A DNA stretch of 33,515 nucleotides from DATLHO01 sp035539855 (GTDB lineage: Bacteria > Bacteroidota > Ignavibacteria > OLB7), in assembly GCA_035539855.1 (NCBI GenBank), contig DATLHO010000004.1, forward strand, positions 1 to 33,515. The letters are read 5' to 3'. The notes under the pieces are model-generated. The model was not told the origin of the DNA. It saw nothing but the letters and a program-made list of their open reading frames with translations, and searched no databases. Within the stretch, counting starts at the first letter, position 1; every line of letters starts with the position of its first letter. Positions 24,956 through 31,414 of this stretch are shown piece after piece. A program made the position numbers and the translations under genes.

Positions 24956-25825
24956 ATGACGATGAGATTCGCCCTTGCCGGGGCCGTTTTACTATTCCTT
25001 ACCGCCACGGCCTCGGCGCAGGAGCGCGACAGCCTCCGGTACATCGTGCAGATGCGCAGCGGCGACTCGTTTCGCGGCAACCTCGTCGCTCACAGCGACA
25101 CGACCGTGACGGTGTCGACGGAGTTCGGCCGGGTCACGCTCGACAAGCGCCTCGTCGAGCAGTTCATCCCGCTCGACGGACCGTACCGCCGCCGGGCGCA
25201 CCACTTCCTGATGCCGACCGCCTCGCCGTCGGGTCCCGGCGGGTTCATCAGCAACTACGAGCTCGGCTTCTACTACGGGGGATTCGGGCTCGGCTACGGC
25301 GCGACGATCACCGCGGGAGCGACGCTCGTGCCGGGGATCCCGTTGAAGCACCAGCTCTTCCACGCCGGCGCGAAGTTCACGCTCGAGCGCAACGCCGACT
25401 ACGAGCTCGCGCTCGGCGCGGCGTACACGTTCTTCACGACCGACTACCCCTACGGCCACATCTACGGCGTCGCGACGTTCCCGACGGGCACCGCGCGCTA
25501 CTCGGCAATGATCCTCTACCGCGCGACCGGTGACGACGTGGCGCGCATCCGGATCGCTCCGTTCGCGTCGAGCGACACGACCGACATCACGATGTTCTAC
25601 GAGGCGGCCGTCGGCGCGGCGTTCGGCTTCGACGCGCCGGCGTTCGGGCGCGACGACATGATGTGGGTCGGAGAGATCTGGAACAACGACGTGTCGAAGC
25701 CCCAGAACACGGTCTCGATGCTCGGCATCCGCGTGATGAACGAGACGCTCTCGGCGGACTTCGGCCTGGCGCTGTTCACTGCGCCGTTCATCGCCCCGGT
25801 GTTCTCGTTTACCTGGCGTCCGTAA
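24956..25825 (+). CDS. predicted outer-membrane beta-barrel protein with N-terminal small beta domain
   Basis: The 289-residue product has a signal peptide cut after ASA (residue 21). Residues 28-72 (IVQMRSGDSFRGNLVAHSD, then VTVSTEFGRVTLDK) form a short all-beta unit of the 'RSGDxFRGxLV' type often found before barrels in this group. From about residue 85 on, alternating aromatic/glycine strands (YELGFYYGGFGLGYGATITA, ending FTAPFIAPVFSFTWRP) look like an 8-12 strand barrel with a C-terminal aromatic. I do not recognise the family. It is divergent from tRNA-Leu; CAGGA precedes the start. An ATG two codons further in is equally possible. Confidence 0.72.
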   Translation: MTMRFALAGAVLLFLTATASAQERDSLRYIVQMRSGDSFRGNLVAHSDTTVTVSTEFGRVTLDKRLVEQFIPLDGPYRRRAHHFLMPTASPSGPGGFISNYELGFYYGGFGLGYGATITAGATLVPGIPLKHQLFHAGAKFTLERNADYELALGAAYTFFTTDYPYGHIYGVATFPTGTARYSAMILYRATGDDVARIRIAPFASSDTTDITMFYEAAVGAAFGFDAPAFGRDDMMWVGEIWNNDVSKPQNTVSMLGIRVMNETLSADFGLALFTAPFIAPVFSFTWRP

Positions 25826-25860
25826 CCGAGGTCCGCAGCCTCCCCAACCCGCAACCTGCA

Positions 25861-26835
25861 ATGGCCGACCACGGCATCGCCAGTCACCTGACGCCACCCG
25901 ACCCCGCGCTGTTCTTCTCGAAGAACGATCCCGGAGATCCCCGCATGGGCGATCTCGTGACGCGCGACGCGACCTCGATTCCCCCCGCCGCGCGCGTTGC
26001 GATCATCGGGGTGCCGCAGGACATCGGCGTCGAGCGTAACGGCGGCCGCGTCGGCGCCGCGGGCGCGCCGGAGCAGATCCGGCGGTGGCTCTACCGGCTG
26101 ACGCCCTACGACATCGAGACGTCGCGGATGATCCCCGACGGATTCGTCGTCGACATCGGGAACATCGACTGCGTCGGCGAGCTCGAGCAGATCCACGAGC
26201 GCCTGAGCGCGGTCGTCGCTGACGTCTGCGCGAGCGGACTCGTGCCGATCGTGCTCGGCGGCGGCCACGACATCACCTACGCGACGATCACCGGCGCCGC
26301 CCGCGCGCACGGTCCGCTCGGAGCGATCAACCTCGACGCGCACCTCGACGTGCGCCCGCCGGAGCCCGCACGGAACTCCGGCACGCCGTTCAGGATGCTC
26401 ATCGACGAGGGCTCGCTCGTCGCCGGCGCGTTCATCGAGTACGGCATCCAGAGCTTCGCCAACGCGGCGTCGCATGCGGCGTGGCTGGTGGAGAAGGGCG
26501 GAAGGATCATCACGCTCGAGGAGATCCGCGCGCGCGGCTTCGCAAAGATGCTCGCGACCGCGTGGCAGATCGCGACCTCCAACGCGGAGCGGATCTACGG
26601 CTCGCTCGACATCGACGGCGTCCGCGCCGCCGACGCGCCGGGAGTCTCGGCGGCGATGCCCGACGGATTCAGCGCCGAGGAGCTCTTCGCCGCCGCACGA
26701 CAGCTCGGCCGGCGCACCGCGACCGTGGGACTCGACGTCGTCGAGGTCAATCCCCTGTTCGATCGCGACGGCATCACCGCGAAGCTCGCCGCTCACGCCG
26801 TGCTGCGGTTCATCGCGGGCGTGGCCGAGCGCTAG
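25861..26835 (+). CDS. arginase-family ureohydrolase, likely formimidoylglutamase (HutG-like)
   Basis: The 324-residue protein has the two-manganese arginase/agmatinase fold: GGGHD (133-137), NLDAHLDVR (158-165) and GSLDIDGV (247-254), giving all expected His and Asp metal ligands. NSGTPFRML after DAHLDVR resembles the SSGTPF block of formimidoylglutamases, so conversion of N-formimidoyl-glutamate to glutamate and formamide is the most likely reaction. Agmatinase or arginase activity cannot be excluded. ATG 25861 is 36 bases after the previous stop, in an operon-like position. No other histidine-degradation gene (hutH, hutU, hutI) is present here. Its stop codon shares a CTAG with the convergent methyltransferase. 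Confidence 0.85.
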   Translation: MADHGIASHLTPPDPALFFSKNDPGDPRMGDLVTRDATSIPPAARVAIIGVPQDIGVERNGGRVGAAGAPEQIRRWLYRLTPYDIETSRMIPDGFVVDIGNIDCVGELEQIHERLSAVVADVCASGLVPIVLGGGHDITYATITGAARAHGPLGAINLDAHLDVRPPEPARNSGTPFRMLIDEGSLVAGAFIEYGIQSFANAASHAAWLVEKGGRIITLEEIRARGFAKMLATAWQIATSNAERIYGSLDIDGVRAADAPGVSAAMPDGFSAEELFAAARQLGRRTATVGLDVVEVNPLFDRDGITAKLAAHAVLRFIAGVAER

Positions 26836-27548
26836 CCCTTTTCGAACACGAGTTGCATCCGGGGGCGCTGGGATGTCGCTACGATGCGAGGATCGTAATC
26901 GCTGCACGCGGCGATCATCCGCAGGTTGTAGTTCGCGGTGAGCCCGGCGATCTCGCCGGGAGCGGTGAGGTTGGGATCGGAGAGGTAGGCGAGCCGACGG
27001 TCGTCGAAGCGCCTGTCGTCCTCGTAGCTCAGCATCGTCGCCAGGTGCTCGCTCTCGAAGAACGGAGCGTAGACGCTGAGACCGACCGGCTGGTACTCCT
27101 CGTGGCGATCGTGCGTGAAGTACAGGCGGTTGTACAGATCGAGGACGAGCCGCCCGCGCGGGCGCAGCAGCCGTGCAAGCTCGCGGAAGAGGCCGACGCG
27201 TGCCGGTCCGGAGAAGAACCCGAACGTCTGCCAGAAGAGCACGATGCCGTCGAACGTTCCATCGAGGCTCCAGAGATCCTTCAGGTCGAGCGTCATGAAC
27301 CACGCGTCGAGCCCCCTGGTGCGCGCCTCGTCGGTCGCGACCTCGAGCGCGCGCGCGTTGATGTCGGCTCCGGTCGTGATGTAGCCGCGACGCGCGAGCT
27401 CGAGTGAGTGCCGGCCGGCGCCGCACGCGAGGTCGAGAATCGTCGGGTGGATGTCGAGCGGCATGAACTCCATGACGAAGTCGCACTCGCGCGCGGTCTG
27501 CTCGCTCGAGATCGTATCGGAGTACAGCGTGTGCCAGAGATCGGGCAT
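26832..27548 (-). CDS. class I SAM-dependent methyltransferase
   Basis: The 238-residue protein carries motif I ILDLACGAGRHSLELARRG (37-55), an acidic residue at the end of strand 2 (TGADINARALEVA), and the post-motif lid region RELARLLRPRGRLVLDLYNR. This is a small-molecule-type Rossmann methyltransferase (Methyltransf_25-like). The C-terminal half, with SYEDDRRFDDRRL and IAGLTANYNLRMI, is less conserved and would hold the substrate site. The substrate is unknown. A TATCTTCC box lies 51 bases upstream. The stop overlaps the convergent arginase-family gene by three bases. Confidence 0.88.
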   Translation of the reverse strand: MPDLWHTLYSDTISSEQTARECDFVMEFMPLDIHPTILDLACGAGRHSLELARRGYITTGADINARALEVATDEARTRGLDAWFMTLDLKDLWSLDGTFDGIVLFWQTFGFFSGPARVGLFRELARLLRPRGRLVLDLYNRLYFTHDRHEEYQPVGLSVYAPFFESEHLATMLSYEDDRRFDDRRLAYLSDPNLTAPGEIAGLTANYNLRMIAACSDYDPRIVATSQRPRMQLVFEKG

Positions 27549-27598
27549 CGTTGAAGTCGAGGCGTGTGTTCATGCGGCGCGCGGTGCGTGCGTCGATG

Positions 27599-27606
27599 GG
27601 AAGATA
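27599..27606 (-). promoter_or_regulatory. -7-like box of the methyltransferase gene
   Basis: GTATCTTCC on the minus strand, the same string as before ksgA except for the last base. It is 51 bases before the start at 27548, on the edge of the region shared with the divergent OmpA-like gene. Confidence 0.35.
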
Positions 27607-27636
27607 CGGGCCGCCCCCCACCGAACGACCGCGCCT

Positions 27637-27698
27637 CCGTCATCTTCGCGAAGCGGAGATCGTTCTTCCGCGGTAGCGGTACCGTCCGGCACGGCTAC
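27637..27698. repeat. palindromic interspersed repeat, copy B (half element)
   Basis: Begins CCGTCATCTTCGCGAAGCG and runs through the 33-base core (27666-27698) that is identical, reversed, to 7077-7109 in copy A. The second arm is missing; at the break the sequence turns into ACTATCTTCGGC, a promoter-like box. Homology to copy C also extends about 20 bases to the left of the element (ACCGCGCC shared). It lies in the 202-base region between the divergent methyltransferase and OmpA-like genes. Confidence 0.8.
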
Positions 27699-27700
27699 AC

Positions 27701-27708
27701 TATCTTCG
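27701..27708 (+). promoter_or_regulatory. -7-like box of the first OmpA-like gene
   Basis: TATCTTCG, the same eight bases as before the sigma-factor gene, directly follows the broken arm of repeat copy B and precedes the ATG at 27751 by 42 bases. Confidence 0.4.
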
Positions 27709-27750
27709 GCACGTCACTTCGGGCGGCACGTCCTGCCGCCGCGCTATTCC

Positions 27751-29736
27751 ATGAAGAGAATCCTCCTTCTCGCCGCCGCGCTCCTGTCGGCCTGCCTGCT
27801 ACCGCGCGTCGCGACGGCCCAGCCCGTCGCGGACGAGGTCGTCGCGCGCGTCGGCGTCTTCGGCGGAACCACCGTCAACATCCACTCCGCATCGTTCCAG
27901 CAACTGCCCGGCACGCCGAGCTGCTGTCCGGAGTACACCTCGGGCACCGGCATCGGCGGCGCCGTCGGGCTTATGTACGAGCACCTGATCGGCGGACCGT
28001 TCGAGCTCGCTCTGCGCGCGGGCTTCGAGGGACGCGGCGCGACGCTCGAGACCACCCAGCCGTTCGCGGTGATCGTTGACGGACAACGCTTCGACGCGGA
28101 GATCCTACACACGCTCGAGACCTCGCTGCCGGTGATCGCCATCGAGCCGATGCTTGGCGTTCGGCTCGGCGGCCTGCGGCTGATGCTGGGACCGCACATC
28201 GGCGTGGTGACGGGAGGGACGTTCGAGCAGCGCGAGGAGCTCATCAAGCCCGAGGAGATCGGGACGTTCGAGAACCTCCGGCGCGTGCGCAACGAGGCGA
28301 GCGGGACGATCCCGAACCTGAGCGCGCTGGCCGCGGGTATCGTCGCGGGCGTCTCGTATGATCTTCCGCTCGATCGCGAGCGCAATCTGCTGGCCTCGCC
28401 CGAGCTGATGTTCCTGACGGGACTCACGAACGTGACGGAAGACCTCGAATGGCACGCGCACGCGCTGCGCCTCGGCGTCGCGTTGCGCTATCAGTTCAAG
28501 AGTGCGGGCTCCACGGTCGCACCGACGATCGCCGTCGACACGACCGCGGTCCGACCCGACCGCGCGCCCCTGCAAGCGTCGATCCGTGCGCTCGCCGTCG
28601 GGCCCGACGGCTCCGAGCGCACCGACGTCACGTTCAGCGTCGAAGAGTTCATCTCGACGAACATGCGGCCGCTGCTGAACTACGTGTTCTTCGAGGAGGG
28701 GGGCGCGACGATCCCGCCGCGGTACCAGCGCGCCGACGCTGCGCGCTTCGACGTTCGCCGCCTGCACAGCCTCGACGCGATCGGCACGTACCATCACCTG
28801 CTCGACATCGTCGGCCAGCGTCTGCGCGAGCGGCCGTCGTCGCGCGTAACGCTCATCGGCTGCAGTGCCGCGAGTGGAGCTGACACTTCGATGGCGCTCT
28901 CGCGCGCGCGTGCCGTCGCGGTGCGCGACTACCTGCGCTCGGTCTGGGGCATCTCCGACGATCGTCTACGGGTCGAAGCGCGGTCGCTGCCGTCGAAGCC
29001 GTCGGACTCGACGACGCTCGACGGCCGCCAGGAGAATCGCCGCGTCGAGATCGTCACCGACGACGCGGAGATCCTCGCGCCCGTCGTCACGCTCGACACG
29101 CTGCGAAGCGTCACGCCGCCGATCGTGCGCTTCCGCACGACGGCCAGCGCCGGAGCCGACGCGGCGTGGCGCGTCGACGTGCGCCAGCACGGAGCGGTCA
29201 TCCGCGCGTTCGAGGGCTCCGGCCCGCCGCCGGCGTACATCGACTGGAACACCAACGCCGATCAGCACGCCGTTCCATCGGCGGGCGATTCGTTGCAGTA
29301 CGCGCTGCGCGTAACGGGTCGGGATGCTCGTGAGGCGGTGGCGGCGGAAGCACTTGCGGTGAACGTAGTGACGCTCCGTCGCAAGCGCGAGGAGCGGATC
29401 GGCGATCGGGTGATCGACCGCTACAGTCTGATTCTCTTCGACTTCGACCGCGCGGCGCTCGAGGGCGTCAACCTGGCGATCGCGCAGGACGTGCGCTCGC
29501 GCATCGGCCCGGGCGCGAACGTGTCGGTCACAGGATCGACCGATCGAATCGGCGACGAGGCGTACAACGAGAAGCTCTCACTCGAGCGCGCCCGCAACGT
29601 CGCGAAGATTCTCGACGTTGCGCCCGAGCGCGTCAGCGGCCTGGGCGAGCGCAGCCTGCTGTTCGACAACGAATTGCCGGAAGGCCGCTTCTACAGCCGT
29701 ACGGTGACGATCGTCGTGGAGACGCCCGTGCAGTAG
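27751..29736 (+). CDS. outer-membrane protein with N-terminal barrel and two OmpA-like domains
   Basis: The 661-residue product has a signal peptide cut after ATA (residue 23). Residues 24-250 form a beta-rich, glycine-spaced region likely to be a barrel. OmpA-like domain 1 spans about 310-435 (YVFFEEGGATIPP, ALSRARAVAVRDYL, ENRRVEIV). A beta-sandwich-like segment with VDVRQHGAVIRAFEGSGPPP follows at about 445-545. OmpA-like domain 2 spans about 557-656, with FDFDRAAL, GSTDRIGDEAYNEKLSLERA and SRTVTIVVE. Domain 2 keeps the Asp and Arg that bind diaminopimelate in peptidoglycan. It should tie the outer membrane to the wall. ATG 27751 is chosen because it gives the signal peptide. A sigma/anti-sigma pair lies beyond its 3' end. 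Confidence 0.88.
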   Translation: MKRILLLAAALLSACLLPRVATAQPVADEVVARVGVFGGTTVNIHSASFQQLPGTPSCCPEYTSGTGIGGAVGLMYEHLIGGPFELALRAGFEGRGATLETTQPFAVIVDGQRFDAEILHTLETSLPVIAIEPMLGVRLGGLRLMLGPHIGVVTGGTFEQREELIKPEEIGTFENLRRVRNEASGTIPNLSALAAGIVAGVSYDLPLDRERNLLASPELMFLTGLTNVTEDLEWHAHALRLGVALRYQFKSAGSTVAPTIAVDTTAVRPDRAPLQASIRALAVGPDGSERTDVTFSVEEFISTNMRPLLNYVFFEEGGATIPPRYQRADAARFDVRRLHSLDAIGTYHHLLDIVGQRLRERPSSRVTLIGCSAASGADTSMALSRARAVAVRDYLRSVWGISDDRLRVEARSLPSKPSDSTTLDGRQENRRVEIVTDDAEILAPVVTLDTLRSVTPPIVRFRTTASAGADAAWRVDVRQHGAVIRAFEGSGPPPAYIDWNTNADQHAVPSAGDSLQYALRVTGRDAREAVAAEALAVNVVTLRRKREERIGDRVIDRYSLILFDFDRAALEGVNLAIAQDVRSRIGPGANVSVTGSTDRIGDEAYNEKLSLERARNVAKILDVAPERVSGLGERSLLFDNELPEGRFYSRTVTIVVETPVQ

Positions 29737-29770
29737 AGGCTCCTATGCGGTACAGGCGCCCGTGCAGTAA
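29722..29770 (+). repeat. short direct repeat over the 3' end of the OmpA-like gene
   Basis: CGCCCGTGCAGTA occurs at 29723-29735, covering the last codons and stop, and again 35 bases later at 29758-29770. The second copy again encodes APVQ and a stop in the same sense, as if the gene end had been duplicated. It lies in the 39-base gap before the convergent anti-sigma stop. Confidence 0.6.
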
Positions 29771-29775
29771 GTGCG

Positions 29776-30549
29776 CTACTTCGGCGTGATGCTGACGTTC
29801 GTCCGCGCGACGCTGTCGGTGCGCTTCGGGATCTCGCGACGCAGCGGTGGCGACGGCTCGGCGTCGATGCTGGAGGCAGTCGACGCCGCACGCGGCGCAA
29901 CGTTCACACCATGCGTCGACGTCGCGCGAATCGAGGAAGCACCGCTACGCGCCGACGTTTCGCGCCGTGCGGACGTCGCCCTCTGCGCCGAAGTCTCACG
30001 CTCCCCCGAAGCCACACGCTGTGCCGAGGTCTCTCGCTCTCCCGAAGCCACATGTTGCGCTGACGTCTCTCGCTGTCCCGAATCCGCTCGCTGCGCCGAA
30101 GCGCTTCCCTGTCCCGCCGAGATCCCCTGCACCGAAGCTGCGGCCTGCGGCGTCACTGCGTCTCGCTGGGCGGTTTGCGTCGTGCTCGACGACGAGCTCG
30201 AGCGGGGCAGATCGGGCACCGCGATGTCGATCGCGATCCATCCGGCAACGATCGCGACGGTCGCGATGAAGGGCCAGTACAATCCTCTGCGCACGGCAGG
30301 TCGCGTCTTCACGGCGCCGGCCGGTGCGATCACGGGGATCGATGCCAGCACGCGTGAGCGCAGCTCGGCGTGATCGCGACGCGCGGCGCTTCGATCGGCC
30401 CGCAGCGCGCGGATCATCGATTCCTCCGAGGCGACCCGTCGTCGCAGCGAGGCATCGGTCGCGAGCTGCGCCTTGAAGGCCGCCTGCTCCGCGGGATCCA
30501 TCCGCCCGTCGAGATAGCGCTCGATCGTGATGTCGTCGACCCGGTTCAT
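29776..30549 (-). CDS. single-pass anti-sigma factor with a repeat-built periplasmic tail
   Basis: The start overlaps the sigma-factor stop by an ATGA. Residues 1-75 form a helical, highly charged cytoplasmic domain (ITIERYLDGRMDPAEQAAF, RVASEESMIRALRADRS) of anti-sigma type but with no zinc-binding HxxxCxxC motif. One membrane helix follows (LYWPFIATVAIVAGWIAIDI, 90-109). The 148-residue tail is Ser/Ala/Arg/Gln-rich and includes four 12-residue units at about 157-204: SGQRETSAQHVA, SGERETSAQRVA, SGERETSAQRAT, SARRETSARSGA. The family is recognised by position and topology rather than a strong domain match. It would hold the sigma factor at the membrane until an envelope signal frees it. Confidence 0.82.
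   Translation of the reverse strand: MNRVDDITIERYLDGRMDPAEQAAFKAQLATDASLRRRVASEESMIRALRADRSAARRDHAELRSRVLASIPVIAPAGAVKTRPAVRRGLYWPFIATVAIVAGWIAIDIAVPDLPRSSSSSSTTQTAQRDAVTPQAAASVQGISAGQGSASAQRADSGQRETSAQHVASGERETSAQRVASGERETSAQRATSARRETSARSGASSIRATSTHGVNVAPRAASTASSIDAEPSPPLRREIPKRTDSVARTNVSITPK
29938..30081 (-). repeat. 36-base tandem repeat within the anti-sigma gene
   Basis: Four in-frame copies of a 36-base unit encode the 12-residue repeats of the anti-sigma tail. The last copy is the most diverged. Such units can change number by slippage without shifting the frame. Confidence 0.75.
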
Positions 30550-31169
30550 AGCGATTCGCCGTCGAAGTGTGGGAGGGAGCGTGCGATCAGGGCATCGGCA
30601 GAGCGGCCCATCGATTCGAGGATGGTCCGCAGCTGCGCCCGCGCCCTCGAGGCGCGCATCCGGATCGCGGTGACGTTCATGCCGAGCATCGACGCGATCT
30701 CATCGTAATCGTAGTCGCAGTACATCTGCAGCACGAGCACCTCTCGGTACTCGATCGAGAGCTGGGACAGCGCATGTCGCATGTGCTCCGAGAGGTCCGA
30801 TCGATCGTGCACGGCGTCCGCCGTTTCGGAGCGGTCGAGGAACGTGTTGAGGAACGTCCGCCGTCGGTGCTGCTTGACGTGGTTGAAGCAGAGATTGCGC
30901 GTCACCGTTACGAGGTACCCGGCAGGATTGTCGATTCGTTGAGGCTTCAGCCGGAGCTTGATCACGCGCTCCCACACCTCCTGCATCAGATCCTCGGCCT
31001 GCTGATCGTCGCCGACGATCTTCAGGCAGTAGAGGTAGAGTCGATGGTGATGCCGATCGAAGAGCTCCGCAAAGGACGCGTCGTCGCCGTCGATGTAGCG
31101 GCGCAGAAGCGTCGCGTCACCGTCGCGGTCGGACTCGGCCTGGGCAGTGCTCGTTCGTCGGGTCAGCAT
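30546..31169 (-). CDS. ECF-family RNA polymerase sigma factor
   Basis: The 207-residue protein has only sigma regions 2 and 4. Region 2 covers about 32-100 (SFAELFDRHHHRLYLYCLK, AEDLMQEVWERVIKL, AGYLVTVTRNLCFNHVK). Region 4 covers about 128-182 (HALSQLSIEYREVLVLQMYC, YDEIASMLGMNVTAIRMR, ASRARAQLRTIL), ending in a helix-turn-helix for the -35 element. I chose ATG 31169 over ATG 31205. The TATCTTCG box lies at 31183-31176, so the longer reading would translate the promoter. Translation is coupled to the anti-sigma gene by ATGA. Targets are not visible, but the two flanking OmpA-like genes are candidates. Confidence 0.93.
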   Translation of the reverse strand: MLTRRTSTAQAESDRDGDATLLRRYIDGDDASFAELFDRHHHRLYLYCLKIVGDDQQAEDLMQEVWERVIKLRLKPQRIDNPAGYLVTVTRNLCFNHVKQHRRRTFLNTFLDRSETADAVHDRSDLSEHMRHALSQLSIEYREVLVLQMYCDYDYDEIASMLGMNVTAIRMRASRARAQLRTILESMGRSADALIARSLPHFDGESL

Positions 31170-31175
31170 CGGTAT

Positions 31176-31183
31176 CGAAGATA
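31176..31183 (-). promoter_or_regulatory. -7-like box abutting the sigma-factor start
   Basis: GTATCTTCG then six bases then ATG on the minus strand, the same arrangement as ksgA. It also falls inside the alternative longer reading of the gene and so argues for the shorter start. Confidence 0.45.
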
Positions 31184-31414
31184 CATCGATCGCGAATCCA
31201 TCCATCGTCGCGCTCCGGCACGGTTGTGCTCTCGCCGACCGGTCACATCCCGGCCGACACCATGGATGACAGCCGACCGCCGGCAGGCATAACGGGCGCG
31301 GTTTGATTTCCCGATCTTGTCGCGCGCCGAGAGGCCTGAACAGATGAATTGGAGCCGGATTCCACGATCGGCGAATCCCGCCACGCGCGACCTGATCGAC
31401 CCAACGATACCCTC

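Noticed and set aside
25597..27621. 674-codon minus-strand frame spanning the arginase and methyltransferase genes
   Set aside because: It reads out of frame through the methyltransferase and antisense through the arginase-family gene, both of which have intact motifs.
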